Assembly (NCBI GenBank): GCA_024364735.1
Contig: JAGFNQ010008734.1
Coordinates: 186,001 to 250,000, forward strand
Direction of reading: 5' to 3'
DNA from: Boesenbergia rotunda
Lineage: Eukaryota; Streptophyta; Magnoliopsida; Zingiberales; Zingiberaceae
Length of the DNA stretch: 64,000 bases
Part shown: in pieces, positions 1-11,400 of the stretch
Numbering within the stretch: the stretch's first letter is position 1
Layout: the number at the start of each line of letters is the position of its first letter
Program-made: the position numbers and the translations under genes
The notes under the pieces: generated by a model
The model's input: the letters and a program-made list of their open reading frames with translations, nothing else
What the model was told of the DNA's origin: nothing
Databases searched by the model: none

Positions 1-987
1 GACCACATTGTATGCTTTGGATGCAACAAGAAGGGGCACTACAAGGACAAGTGTCCACTAGGTAAGAAGGAGGTAAACCCTAAACCCGAGTCAATTCATT
101 TAAAATCTAATGTGGGCTGTAGGGAAAAGAAGGAGAAAAAGCATATTAGATGCTTTACATGTTGGGAGCTAGGGCACTATCATACCAAGTGTCCAAGAAA
201 AGAAGAGCTCAAGAAAATGGAGCACTTGAGAAGATGGGAGAAGGAGGAGAAGAAAAGAAGTTCACATCAAGGGGGAGCTCCAAAGGTAAGGGAGGTAATC
301 TCTAAGTTTAAACATGTTTCAAATTCATCTATGTATGCTAGAAATAATGAAAAATGCTTACTTGTGCATAATCATGGATTTAGATATAATGATAGGAATA
401 GGGTTAACAAGGTATATCAAAACCCTATAAAGATCATGCATCATGATAAATCTAAGACCGCTAGACCTAAGGATCAAGGCAAAAATCCCAAAAATGGGAG
501 ACATATGCCTAGAAAGGTGAGTAGGTCTAGAAATGTCCAAGGAGGATATGTGGATACTAGGTTTGAGAACCTAGAAAGGGAAAATTAAGCATTGAGGGAA
601 AAGCTTGATAGGTTAGAGAAAATCCTAGAAAGATTCACTATTGGATCTAAGGGTTTAAGTATGGTGTTGGGTGGTCTAAAACCCAACAATGATAGATCGG
701 GGTTAGGATACCGATCTAAGGTCTCTAATGCCAATGGAAAGAAATATGCTAGGGTAGCATATGATTATGGCAAGGAGGGGAAGTCCAAAAATGACAAGGG
801 GGTGTCATTTAAAGGCAAAAGGAAGGATTTAACCAAGGACAAGGTGTCTAAGTTTAAGAAGGTCAAGGTTGTAGGCCAAGAGTCACCGGGGGTACACTGG
901 TGTGGTCTAGTGTTTGTTGAGTCACCTAGGGAGGTAGCTAAGGCTAAGAGCTCAAGGGGGAGCATTAGGAGCCTTTGGGATATATGA
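1..987 (+). pseudogene. Gag of gag-only element copy 1 (C-terminal part)
   Basis: The frame is open from base 1 and shows two CCHC zinc knuckles (CX2CX4HX4C), CFGCNKKGHYKDKC at about 16-57 and CFTCWELGHYHTKC at about 151-192. A Lys/Arg-rich linker follows, then a short coiled coil rich in Leu, Glu and Lys after base 590. Such knuckles bind RNA in retroelement gag. An in-frame TAA at 586-588 splits the frame, which resumes at 592 and ends at 985-987. The same order is seen in copy 3 at 40.4-41.7 kb. No pol follows, so any mobilisation would need proteins from another element. The N-terminal part lies outside the window. Confidence 0.75.
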
Positions 988-2024
988 TGAATGGATCTCG
1001 GGAGGTGTTCTCCTAGAGGTCTAGATGGACCATGGAGTGTGCCAAAAGAATTGGAGACGGACTTGAGTCTCAATTCTTGGGTTTTGGCACGATGATTTTG
1101 AGTTTCATGCATGGAAATATAACTTTGGGGTCATAAAGCATGAAAGTTGGTTTTTGGTGTAAAAATGTCATATAAATCAATACTAGGGATGCATTGTGGA
1201 TTGGTATGGGCAAAAACATTAAGAGGAAACCAAAACTAAGACTTTATGTCAAGGTTTAATTGAACTAATTAGGTAGTTTTGGATTTGTGTGTCAATATTG
1301 GGAATGGTGATAGATACATTTTTGGATGTATTTTTTCCAAGTAGATATGGGTACCACAAACCTCTCCATAAAATTTGGGAATTTTTGGAGATTTGTGGAA
1401 TTTTTGACGCATTTCTAAAGTTGGGTTCAAAAAGTTGAAAATTGGGTTTTCAGAGTGTCAGTCGACTGGTAAAGGCTGAAAAATGGGTTTCAGCTATTAA
1501 AAGGTGTCCAAATGAGGTGAAACAAGTGTGGAATCTTATGGGGGGTTAGTATACTGTGTTTATAATCATTCAGGGGTTAAAGAGCCTAATAAGGGGGAAA
1601 TTGTTGGAGTCTTTTGATGTATGGCAAAGGAGGAGAAGTGTTGGGTTTAAGTGGAAAACCAAACACGCATTTGCGGGAAATCCTTGGTTTAGGGGGAGCC
1701 TAGGTAAAGGGGGAGCATTGTTTCTCCATTCTTGGCGTAAGAGAAATCTTGGAGGGGTTCTTAAAAAGCCTTTGTAAGTCCAATGTAGGAAGAGCCTTGG
1801 GAAGGTTTTAAAAAGCCCGTTTTGGTAAAAATTCCTAACTTGGGGAGGTTAGGTGTGGGGATGCCTTGGGTTAGGATCCATGCATGGTTGCATTGTATAT
1901 GCATTGACGGTGTAAGTCCAAGGTGGAGCCTTGACAACGTAAGTCCAAATGGTTGTTAGTATTGTGTTTTGCTATTTGTTTTCCCTAACTTAAACGTATT
2001 GCTAAATATCAAAAAGGGGGAGAT
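988..2024 (+). other. 3' untranslated region of gag-only copy 1, with polypurine tract
   Basis: No coding frame is supported here. The stretch is colinear with 41653-41992 plus 52714-53425 of copy 3 and carries one palindrome cagtcgactg at 1459-1468. It ends in the polypurine tract aaaaagggggagat (2011-2024), which would prime plus-strand DNA synthesis immediately before the LTR. Confidence 0.6.
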
Positions 2025-3024
2025 TGTTGGGGCAATCTATGGTCCGGAGTGACCATGTATTTTGATATTTGGGAAAAGAGTTTAAGTTAAGTTTACCATT
2101 GTGTTCTAATATGTGTATGTGAGTGTGCAGGTTACACATATTGACTTAGCTGGACAACTTCGGGTATGGTGAAGGGTGGCATAGAGGCAAGCTGTGGGCT
2201 TGTGTGCACACCCGAGGGACCATGGATAGCAGGGACGATGAGTCGAGGGGCGCGGACTTCGAGGCATGCGTGAAGGATGGCATAGAGGCAAGCCGAGGGC
2301 TTGCGTGCGCATCTGAGGGACGGGAGCCAAAAATAAAGAGGGTGCGAAGGCAACAGTCGAGGCTGCTGGTGAGGAGTCAGCTGAGTCGTGAGGGTACGAG
2401 TACTAAGGGAATGTACTCAGGGAAATCCCTGGGGTTGAGTATTAAGGGAATTGTACTCGGAAAAGAAAACCTAGGTGGGCAGTCGACTGGGATTTTGGCA
2501 GTCGACTGGTAAACCCCACAGTAACATCAGTCGACTGCTATGGGGGCAGTGGACTAGTAGTGAATGGGAATTCAAACATTGGGCTTGCAACGATCGAATT
2601 TCAGTGGGAGCAGTCGACTGGCCTTGGGGCAGTCGACTGGTAGCGGAAGTTTCAGCCTTGAGACCTATTTAAAGGGGCTCGGGTTTGGCTGAGAACTTCT
2701 GACGAAATGAGCTTGGTTAGAGCTCATTAGTAGTCTCTGGTGCTCAGAAGTGTGTCCGGGTTTGTGGCGAGGTTTCTCCACCCACAAGGAGCTACACGAG
2801 CTAGCCGGAGGGCATCCGAGGAGTGATCCGCCGAAGGATCAATGGATCGTCCACCTTACGGACTGCCGTAGAGTAGATGCGTCATCTCCGAACCACGTAA
2901 ATAGGTTTGCGTTAGCATTGTTTTGTTATTGTTATTTGTTATTCCGCTTGCGCTTGCTAACGTGTAGGTAGAAAAATAGAAAGAAGCTATTCACCCCTCT
3001 CTAGCTTGGGGTCACGATCTAACA
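2025..3024 (+). repeat. 3' LTR of gag-only copy 1
   Basis: The repeat starts TGTTGGGGC directly after the polypurine tract and ends ATCTAACA. It is homologous to the LTRs at 3747-4730, 38977-39972 and 53426-54443. A TATA-like box TATTTAAA lies at 2666-2673. Five perfect copies of the 10-bp palindrome cagtcgactg lie at 2480, 2499, 2528, 2611 and 2630. Confidence 0.88.
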
Positions 3025-3680
3025 CTTTTCATTACACTCAAAGCAAATAATGTGGTCCTTTGACTTTGCTTTGGTGGAGGTGGAATCTTCTTCTTGTTCC
3101 GGTATTGAGGATGGTCTCTCCTCCCCCTCAATTCTTGAAGTGGAGACTTCTTCTTCCCCTTTGATGAAGTGGATGGTTCTTCAATTTCTTGTGTCACTTC
3201 ACTTGAGTAGATGGATGAATTTTTTTCTTCTTTCTCCTTCTCTTCGGATGTTGAGCTTCTTTCCTCATCCGATTGGTCCTTCTCCTCTTCTTGGACCATT
3301 AAGCTCATTTCCTTGGGCTCTTCTACTACTTGAGCTAGTGTAAGATTTTGATGTACAACTATCATCTTGTTCCATAGCTCATGAGCATTTTTGTATTGAC
3401 CTACACCACTAATTATATCATTAGGAAAAACCTTAAGTAATATTGAAATTACCTTCTCATTTGTCTTTGATTATGTTTGTTGCTTCTTGGTCCAATATCT
3501 TGGTCGGAGCTTCTTCTCATGCTTATCCTTTGGGACTTCAAATGGCTCTTCTAGCGCGATCATGATATTCTAATCCATGTCGAGCCATGTCTTTATCTGC
3601 ATCCTCCAATACTCGAAACTCTCGCAGTCGTAGGGAGGTGGAACATTGATATCGTCCCCTAATCATTCTTCAATCGCCAT
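3025..3680 (-). pseudogene. Gag of gag-only element copy 2 (N-terminal part)
   Basis: The frame begins with ATG at 3680-3678, about 50 bases inside the PBS. It resembles a copia-type gag N-terminus: a segment EYWRMQIKTWLD, then a region matching copy 3 (RYWTKKQ and KNAHELWNK), then an acidic Ser/Glu/Lys-rich stretch leading into the first zinc knuckle at the truncation point. At least three in-frame stops interrupt it (after MAIEE, after the WLDMD motif, and after KKQQT), so it is not functional. The closest relative in the window is the gag at 40043-41652. Confidence 0.72.
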
Positions 3681-3732
3681 TTCCTCTAGCTTTTTGCTCT
3701 CTCGGTGGTTAGTCCGTAGACGAGCGAACCTC

Positions 3733-3744
3733 GCTCTGATACCA
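3733..3744 (-). promoter_or_regulatory. Primer-binding site, initiator tRNA-Met type
   Basis: The minus strand reads TGGTATCAGAGC two bases inside the LTR end, the sequence complementary to the 3' end of plant initiator tRNA-Met and the usual minus-strand primer site of copia-type elements. Confidence 0.9.
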
Positions 3745-3746
3745 TT

Positions 3747-4730
3747 TGTTGGGACCTTGTTGTTTAGCTAGAGGGGGGGTGAATAGCTACTTTTTTATTG
3801 TTTTCCTACACGTGTTAGCAAGTGCAAGCGGAAAACTTAAATATAAACTAAAACACTGTTAACACAAATCGTTTACGTGGTTTGGAGATGATACTCCTAC
3901 TCCACGGCTGTCCATAAGGTAGACGCTCCCAATCCGTCGTTGGATGAGTCCCCGGAAGACCTCCGGCTAGCTCTTGTCGCTCCTTGTGGGTGGAGAAACC
4001 TCGCCATAATCCCTTGTCAACTTCTGATCACTTGTAGGCTACTAACAAGCTTTACCCAAGCTTGTTTCGCCAAGGAAACTCAGCCATAAACGAACTCTCT
4101 TAAATAGTGCTTGATGCTGAAAAGATCGTTACCAGTCAACTGGTGCTAACACCAGTCGACTGGTCCACTTGAATTCGAATGTCACAGCCCGACGCTTCGA
4201 ATTTTGGTGGACACCAATCGACTGATCGTAGGATCAGTCGACTGATCTTTCTGTGCTCTTCATCAGTCGACTGATCCAAGCATCAGTCAACTGCCAATTC
4301 CCTAAGCTTAGGGTTTCCCTTCCCGAGTACAATTCTCTCAACACTCGAACCCTCACGACTTAGTCCTAGGGTTTCCCTTCCAGCAGCCTCGACCTGTTGC
4401 CTTTAAGCCTTCTTCGACTTTGGTTCTCGTCCCTCGGATGCATACGAACCCGCGGCTCGTTCTCATGACATCCTTCGCGTATGCCTCGAAGTTCGCTTCC
4501 CTCGGCTCATCGTTCCTACTTTGTCCACGGTCCCTCGGATGCATACAAGCCCACGGCTTGTCTCCTCACGCCATCCTTCACTGGACCCGAAGTCGTCCAG
4601 CTAAGTCCATGTGTATCCTGCAAACCTGCACACTCAAATACACATATTAAATATAAGGGTGAACATAACTTAAACCTTTTGCCCAAATATCAAAACACAT
4701 GGTCACTCTGGACCATAGATTGCTCCAACA
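3747..4730 (-). repeat. 5' LTR of gag-only copy 2
   Basis: 984 bp. On the minus strand it starts TGTTGGAGC and ends GGTCCCAACA, next to the PBS. It carries cagtcgactg palindromes at 4153, 4235 and 4264 plus degenerate versions, in the same zone as in the other LTRs of the family. Confidence 0.88.
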
Positions 4731-6840
4731 CTGGCCAAGACTGAAGAGGGAGAGATTTTGTATGTATATCTTTCGGCCATGAAGGGAGCAGTGAGTGCAG
4801 TACTGCTTGTAAAACAAAAGGAGGCTGAACAACAACCCATTTACTTTTTCAGGCATTTGCTGAAAGAAGTCGAGTGTCGGTACAATACACTCGAGAAGTT
4901 AGCTTATGTGCTTGTGTTGGCATCTCAGCGCTTGCGCCCTTACTTCTTGGCTCATCCCATTCGGGTGTTAACCAATAGCACCCTCGGAAGAGTATTGGTC
5001 AACCCAGAGGCCTCCGGTCGAATGATCAAATGAACCACGGAATTAAGTGAGTATGATATTCAATACCTGCCCCGGACTGCTATTAAGGCTCAGGCGTTAG
5101 CCGATTTTCTTAGTGAGCTTCACACTGAGGAAGAATAAGAAACATGGAAGGTCTATGTAGACGGCTCAGTCACTCAGTCAGGAAGCGACATTGGGATTCT
5201 ATTAATTTCTCTAAAGGGAGATCATCTCCACTTGGCCGTGCGGTTGGAATATCGAGCTACCAATAATGAGACAGAGTATGAAGCCCTCTTGGCTAGGTTA
5301 CAAGCTGCTCGGCACGTGGGAGTTGCTCTGGTCATGTTGCACTCAGATTCTCAACTTGTGACTCAGCAGCTAACCGGACAGTTTGAGGTAAACAGTGAAC
5401 GGTTGCAAACCTATGTCAGTCCATATGAGCAATTGAGAGTCGGGTTTTAGGAAGTACAAATTCTTCAAATTCCTTGGGAGGACAACTTGAAGGCCAATGA
5501 GCTAGCCAAGATAGCCAGTGCCATCACTCCTTGGGTCTTCGCTCATCCTTCCCCTCAAGTTATGCTAGTGGCTCAGATCGAAAGGGAGACGGATACGGAG
5601 GTTGAAGGCTATTGGAGAGCTCCGATCATATGCTATTTGCAGCAAGGAACTCTCCCGGCTCATCCGGGGCAAGCTCGCCTGCTGAAGAAGAGGGCAGCTA
5701 GGTTCACATTGGTGGGAGATACCTTGTACAAACGGGCTTTCTCTAGGCCGCTACTCAAATGTTTGGGAGAGGAAGATGCGGATTACGTTCTGAGAGAAAT
5801 ACATCTGGGCTCCTGCGACAGTCATTCTGGAGGTCGGTCAATGGCTCGGAAGGTGTTGCTAGTAGGGTTCTTTTGGCCAACCCTACAGCGGTATGCAGAT
5901 CGGTTGGTCACTTCCTGTGTCTCCTGTCAGAAACATCAACATCTTTCTCGCCGACCAGTTGAAGTTTTGAGGGCATCTATTGTGTCTTGCCCCTTTGATC
6001 AGTCGGGCATGGACATAGTAGGGTCTTTCCCTGTAGCAGCCGCTCAGAAGAAATTTCTATTGGTGGTCGTGGATTATTTCTCAAAATGGGTGGAAGCGGA
6101 GGCTCTGGCTCGGATCACCGAACAAGCAATCATCAAATTCTTATGGCAAAATATTCTATGTCGATATGGGATACCACATAAGTTGGTCTCGGATAATGGT
6201 CGGCAATTCTAGGGTCGGAAGATCCAGGAATGGTGTATGACCTATGGAATCAAGCAAGCATTTACTTCAGTAGCTAATCCCCATAGCAACGGCCAAGCGG
6301 AGGTCGCCAATAGGGAAATATTGTGGGGTCTCAAGACCAAGCTGGATCATATGGGCAGTACATGGGTAGATGAGTTACCTAGTGTCCTATGGGCTCATTG
6401 AACCACTCCCAAAGAAAGCTCAGGCTCCCTTTTCAGCTGGTATATGGGAGCGAAGCAGTAGTCTCAATGGAAGTAGGGTGCGAGTCCGATCGGAGGCACA
6501 ATTATGGAGAAGATAATGCGGAGAGGAGAGGTCTGAAGTTGGATTTGATCGATGAGATCCGAGACAAGGCAACGGTTCGAATGACTGCCTACCGACAAAG
6601 GATGCAGCAGAGGTACAATCAGAAAGTCATACCTAGGAGTTTCCAAGTCGGCGATCACGTATGGAAGAGAGTTAAGCTGGTTGGGGAGGCGAGTAAGCTG
6701 GAACCCCAATGGGGAAGACCCTTCCCGGTGGTCGGGAAGCTAGGGTCGGGAGCATACTACCTGCAAGACGCTCAAGGAAAAAAGCTAGGAAGACCCTGGA
6801 GCGCCGTACATCTAAAACTGTATCATGAGTATAACTCGGG
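4731..6840 (+). pseudogene. Gypsy pol remnant: RNase H, second RNase H, integrase
   Basis: 4731-5130 is the C-terminal RT-linked RNase H (motif TLEKLAYVLVLASQRLRPYF). 5140-5450 is a separate RNase H with YVDGS, the acidic NNETEYEAL helix and SDSQL. 5487-6835 is integrase: an HHCC-like zinc motif ending CVSCQKH near 5920, catalytic Asp in GMDIVG near 6010, Asp in SDNGRQF near 6200, Glu in SNGQAE near 6300, and a C-terminal region ending in a chromodomain-free tail. Lesions seen are TGA at 5031, a stop near 5137, TAG at 5448 and 6210, TGA near 6399, and a frameshift near 6430. The N-terminal part was separated by the insertion at 4730. Confidence 0.85.
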
Positions 6841-6903
6841 CCATCCTTGTAATAACAATAGTTGTAAATATGATAGTGATCCAGACAACCACGGCTCGGT
6901 ATC

Positions 6904-7890
6904 CAGACTCTCGCTCGGGCAAGTTATAAGTGTGTCTGCTCCCACGCACCCGCCGACCTCGGTGCCGGTTGGGCGTGGCTGTCCACGCTTGGTCGGGCAA
7001 GCCGAGCGGCGTTCAGACTCTCGCTCAGGCGAGTTATAAATAGGTTTACTCCCACGCATCCGCCGACCTCGGTGCCGGTCGGGCGTGGTTGTTCACGCTC
7101 GGACGGGCAAGATGAGCGGTGTCCAGACTCTCGCTCAGGCAAGTTATAAGTGGGTCTGCTCCCACGCACCCGCCGACTTCGGTGTCGGTTGGGCATGGCT
7201 GTCCACGCTCAGTCGGGCAAGTTGAGCGGCGTTCAGACTCTCGCTCAGGTGAGTTATAACTGGGTCTACTCCCACGCACCCGCCGACCTCGGTGCCGGTT
7301 GGGCATGGCTGTCCACGCTCGGTCGAGCAAGCTGAGCGGCGTCCAGACTCTCGCTCAAGCGAGTTATAAGTGGGCTTGCTCCCACGCACCCGCCGACCTC
7401 GGTGCCGGTCGGGCGTGGCTGTCCATGCTCGGTCGAGCAAGCCAAGAGGCATCCAGACTCTCGCTCAGGCGAGTTATAAGTGGGTCTGTTCCCATGTACC
7501 CGTCGACCTCGGTGCCGGTCGGGCGTGGCTGTCCACGCTCGGTCGGGCAAGCTGAGCCACGTCCAGACTCTCGCTCAAGCGAGTTATAAGCGGGTCTGCT
7601 CCTACACACCCGCCGACCTCGGTGCCGGTTGGGTGTGGCTGTTCACGCTCGGTCGAGCAAACCAAGCGGCGTCCAGACTCTCGCTTAGGCGAGTTATAAG
7701 TGGGCTTGCTCCCACGCACCCGCCGACCTCGGTGCCGATCGGGCATGGTTGTCCGTCCTCGGTCGGATAAGCTGAGCATCACCTAGACTCGCCCTGACGA
7801 GTCTTGACCGAGTCTGCTCTCAGGAATTCATTGACACTGATGCCGGTTGGGCATGGCTGTCCCTGCCCGGTCAGGGCAACTGAAAGACAG
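6904..7890. repeat. 110-bp tandem array in gypsy 3' region (9 units)
   Basis: The marker cagactctcgctc starts at 6904, 7014, 7124, 7234, 7344, 7454, 7564 and 7674, always exactly 110 bp apart. A ninth degenerate unit starts at 7784 and stays in register to about 7890. Units are GC-rich and differ only by substitutions. Long open frames on both strands arise from the repeat itself (110 is not a multiple of 3) and are not read as genes. Confidence 0.95.
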
Positions 7891-8416
7891 CGAGACCCGA
7901 CTCACTGAATTGCGAGAAAGCTGAGTGAAATTTGGATAATTGAGCAAGGGTCTTAAATAGCCCGAGCAAAGGGGGAAACTGAACAATCGATCCCGAGCGA
8001 ACCTGTGTCCTAGAGGGCACAAGCGATCTTTATTCGCAGTAACCCTCAGGCTTAGTCATGGACAAGCTAGACCCCGAGAGTTTGCTGGCTGAGGATCCAA
8101 GTGAGGGCCTCTGGATATCGGAGCCGGCTAGTTGATATGGATGACCGAGTGACCCAACGCTCAGGGCTGACCGTCCAAAAGACTTAAATTGACTTATGAG
8201 CTACGTTTATAGCAAGCCCGAGCCCGAAGGAATGTTGACAAGTGAGGGACCGACTAAAAAGGTAACACTAAAGTCCTACTAAGGATGTAACAGTGGCAGA
8301 GCAAAAATACATCAACACAAGAGAACTGAGAAAGGAACTTAACATTAAGATAAGGCCCGAGGCCATTGGAACGATTTCAGGCCCGACAGGCCGAGTCAAA
8401 AAGATTAAATTACATT
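7891..8416. other. Gypsy 3' region between tandem array and antisense ORF
   Basis: About 0.5 kb with no supported coding frame. It continues the GC-rich character of the gypsy element and ends at the stop codon of the antisense ORF. No recognisable regulatory signal. Confidence 0.5.
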
Positions 8417-11400
8417 TCAAGTAAAAGGAGGGAAGGCGACTTCTGGGATGACCTCCTGCACCCAAGTAGGCTTCACCATGTTGGGAGGCAGATCTTCAGG
8501 GATGTGCCCGACCTCCTTCAACTGTTGCAGGGTGCTCTCGATCTCATACTTGAACATATTGGCCGTTCGGCGAGCCAACTGGCGATAAAAAGGTTCCGAC
8601 CGGAGATACTCCAGTAGGTGTGCTTCCAGCTGTGCCGACTCTCCTGTTAGTGATATGAGAGAAGTGTCCTAAGGCAATCGCCTTATGATTGTAAATATTT
8701 ATTTTAATAAATGATAATTCACTATTTGAGTATACATGTTTGTATTTGATTGGGATCTTAAACTCATCTACTGAATGTCCGCAATACAACTCACAGCATA
8801 AGAGAATTTGTGATGGGATCACAACTAGTGATTATCTCTAAATGTGCAAATGTGAAGTATTGAAAATATCCCTAGTCGATGAATTGATAAATACGGACAC
8901 TATCAATTCTGTTGAGACTAGCATGGGTTATTCTCTAATCAGCTGATTCTCACTGGCTGGTGACATTGGGATGTCCGGAGATAAACATGGATGCTAGTTA
9001 AGGGAACTAGTTCATTGGAGTGACTAGCTGTAAGACTTCATATGGTTATCTATATAGATATGTCAATGAAGTTCTTACTGCGGCTTAAGTGCGATGCTCC
9101 TTTGACTTGCGGTGTTCAAGTCATCTTGGTCATGGAGACTTATACTTTAACATCTTAAGCAAGCATCTCCAAGGAGGTGTGGACCCAGGATGATTGGGGA
9201 TAAGCCGAAGTGCCCGAAGATGTTTGAACAGCCTACAAAGGATTCACCACTCCTTGCGAGGAGATGTATACCCAGGCCTATCGTCGGATTGTTACTCAAA
9301 ACCTCTAGCCAGAGTATATCATGTTTGGAGTGCGAGTCTCTAAAATACATGAGAGTAATTAGAAATCCAAAGGACGAGAAAGACATTACTTGGGCTAGGT
9401 GTGACGTAGTCAGCCTAGTGGGGGCTGACACAAATAGACCGTGTCCTGAACCAAGTGGGTATAAGATGGTGAAGGGAATGGGGCACGATTCATTAGAGCT
9501 ACTGAAGGGTTTCGGAATTCTTTCTGAGGTCAACCGATGATCTTTCGATTAATTGGGGGTCATGATGTACTACTAGGTGTCACTCATGATCGTTCTATAA
9601 TTAGTTGATTATAGACGGCCAACATAAATCGAAAGCCTATTTAGTCACACGCACTACGAGTAATCCCAGGGATTTAAAACGAGTTGAAAATTAGATTTTC
9701 CGATCAAGAGAAATAAGTCGAATCTGAATTTATCAGAGGCGCAATGGAAGCTAAAAATGGCTAAGTCTTTTGAAGGCTTATTGGGCGAATTAAATGAGTT
9801 TAATTCGCGATCGGTTCGGCTTGGTTTGGCCGGCCAAAGAGGGTGCCAAACCCCTTGGGTTGGCCGGCCACAAGAAGGGGAAGAAACCAATTTAATTGGT
9901 TTAATTAATAAAATAAATCTAGTGCGATTTGTTTTATAAATTATGGATAAATAAATTTGTGTAAAGAAATTTATATAAATAAATTTATAGAAATTTATTC
10001 TTTTTATGGAAATTAAAATGATCCATGGAATGGTTTATTTTAATAAAATCAATTATGAATTGATTTTTCCATAATAAGAAAGTTTATAAATTTCTTATAA
10101 AATTTATTCCATAATAAAAGGAGAGATTAATTAGTTTTATTATAAAGTTAGTTATAATAAAACTTGGTTTTAAACGGAATAATTCATAAGAGAATTTATA
10201 GGATAAATTTCTTATGATAACTAATTCCGTTAATTCCGTTAAGAGGGAGACTTGGCAAGGGAGATGCTACTATATAAAGGAACCAAAGGCAAGCTCTTAA
10301 TTCCAATCAATTGATATAGAGCTATCAAGAGATAATTCTCTCCCTCTCTCTCTTATTCTCTCTTCTTCTTCCCTTAGGGCCGGCGCCCTCCTTAAGGATT
10401 AGGGCCGGCTCCCCTTGTCCAAACTAGGGCCGGCACACCCTCACCCCTCCAAGTTGGTTGCCGTGAGCTATCAAGAAGAAGGAGAAGCCAACCAAGTAGA
10501 AGAAGAAGCGGATCACAACTCCTCTCTTCCCGGAATTTTGATTCTGTTACTTTGGTGGTTAGTTTCCTATCTTTTCTCTTATTCTTCTAGTTGTTCCTTT
10601 AGAGAATCTAGTAGTTCTCGTCGGCACAAAACTCGTGACTTTGCGAAGTCATCCCGAAGAGAACTCGGCGTGGACGCGAATAGAGGCGAAGCTTCCAAGG
10701 GACGCTACGGTTGGATCTCGTCCCTTTTCTTCAAGTTACGAGAGGTACAAAGTAAATTAGTTTACTTTTCCGCAAAGTTTTAATTTATGATTATGTCAAC
10801 ACATCATAAGGTTGCATGCTAGATACGTGGTTAAAATAATTTAGGAAATTATTTTATGCTAATTCTTCCGCTGCACGTAAAAATTTAAAAATTTACGAAC
10901 CCGTATCCTTGTCGACATGCACCCGATCCCAACATCTCCCTCCTTGTAGGACGCCAGTTCGTCGTTCAGCCGATTGATCTCGGCATCCCATTCAGTTATC
11001 TCCGCGTCCCAAGCCACCAACTGAGCCTCCGGGCCTTGAAGGCCTCCTCCTTGGCCGCCAGCTCCATCACTTTATTAGTTAGGGCCAGCTATGCCGAATG
11101 ATGGGTGGTTGCCGACTCTTACAACTGTACAGCCAAAGGCCCAAAGCCTTGCCCTCGGCTGTCTTCTTATCCAAATCTGAGTGGGCTCGGGCCTGTCGAG
11201 TCAAAGCCATTTTCTTCTGGGCCTCCACATTCTCCAGACGGAGATTCAGTTGGTCGATGTCCCGAGAGGCTGCTACCAGGGTGGCACGCTCCTCCTCTGC
11301 CCGAGCGTCAGGCTCTTCCAGCTGTGCCTTTAAAAAGGCAATTTCGGAGCGAAGGGCTGCCATACCCTCCTTGCCGGGAGGGAGGGTGGCATGTCCTGCT

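Larger units (their letters stand above)
1..3024 (+). mobile_element. Gag-only LTR retrotransposon, copy 1 (3' part)
   Basis: The order seen is gag with two zinc knuckles, about 1 kb without pol, a polypurine tract and a 1000-bp LTR ending at 3024. No protease, integrase or RT lies between gag and LTR, which fits the described class of terminal-repeat retrotransposons with a GAG domain (TR-GAG). Two relatives occur in this window, at 3025-4730 and 38977-54443. Its right end abuts the zinc-knuckle codons of copy 2, so it probably inserted into copy 2's gag; the TSD candidate is ctttt at 3025-3029. The 5' LTR lies left of the window, so this TSD cannot be confirmed here. Confidence 0.8.
3025..4730 (-). 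mobile_element. Gag-only LTR retrotransposon, copy 2 (5' part)
   Basis: On the minus strand this reads 5' LTR (4730 to 3747), primer-binding site, then gag down to 3025, where it stops in the middle of the first zinc knuckle against the LTR end of copy 1. On the right it abuts the gypsy pol reading frame directly at 4731, so it inserted into that element. Its remaining gag and 3' LTR must lie beyond the window start, on the far side of copy 1. Confidence 0.8.

Noticed and set aside
6389..7800. Overlapping 60-100-codon open frames on both strands across the 110-bp array
   Set aside because: They are by-products of a GC-rich tandem repeat whose unit is not a multiple of three. No domain similarity apart from the integrase tail at the left edge.
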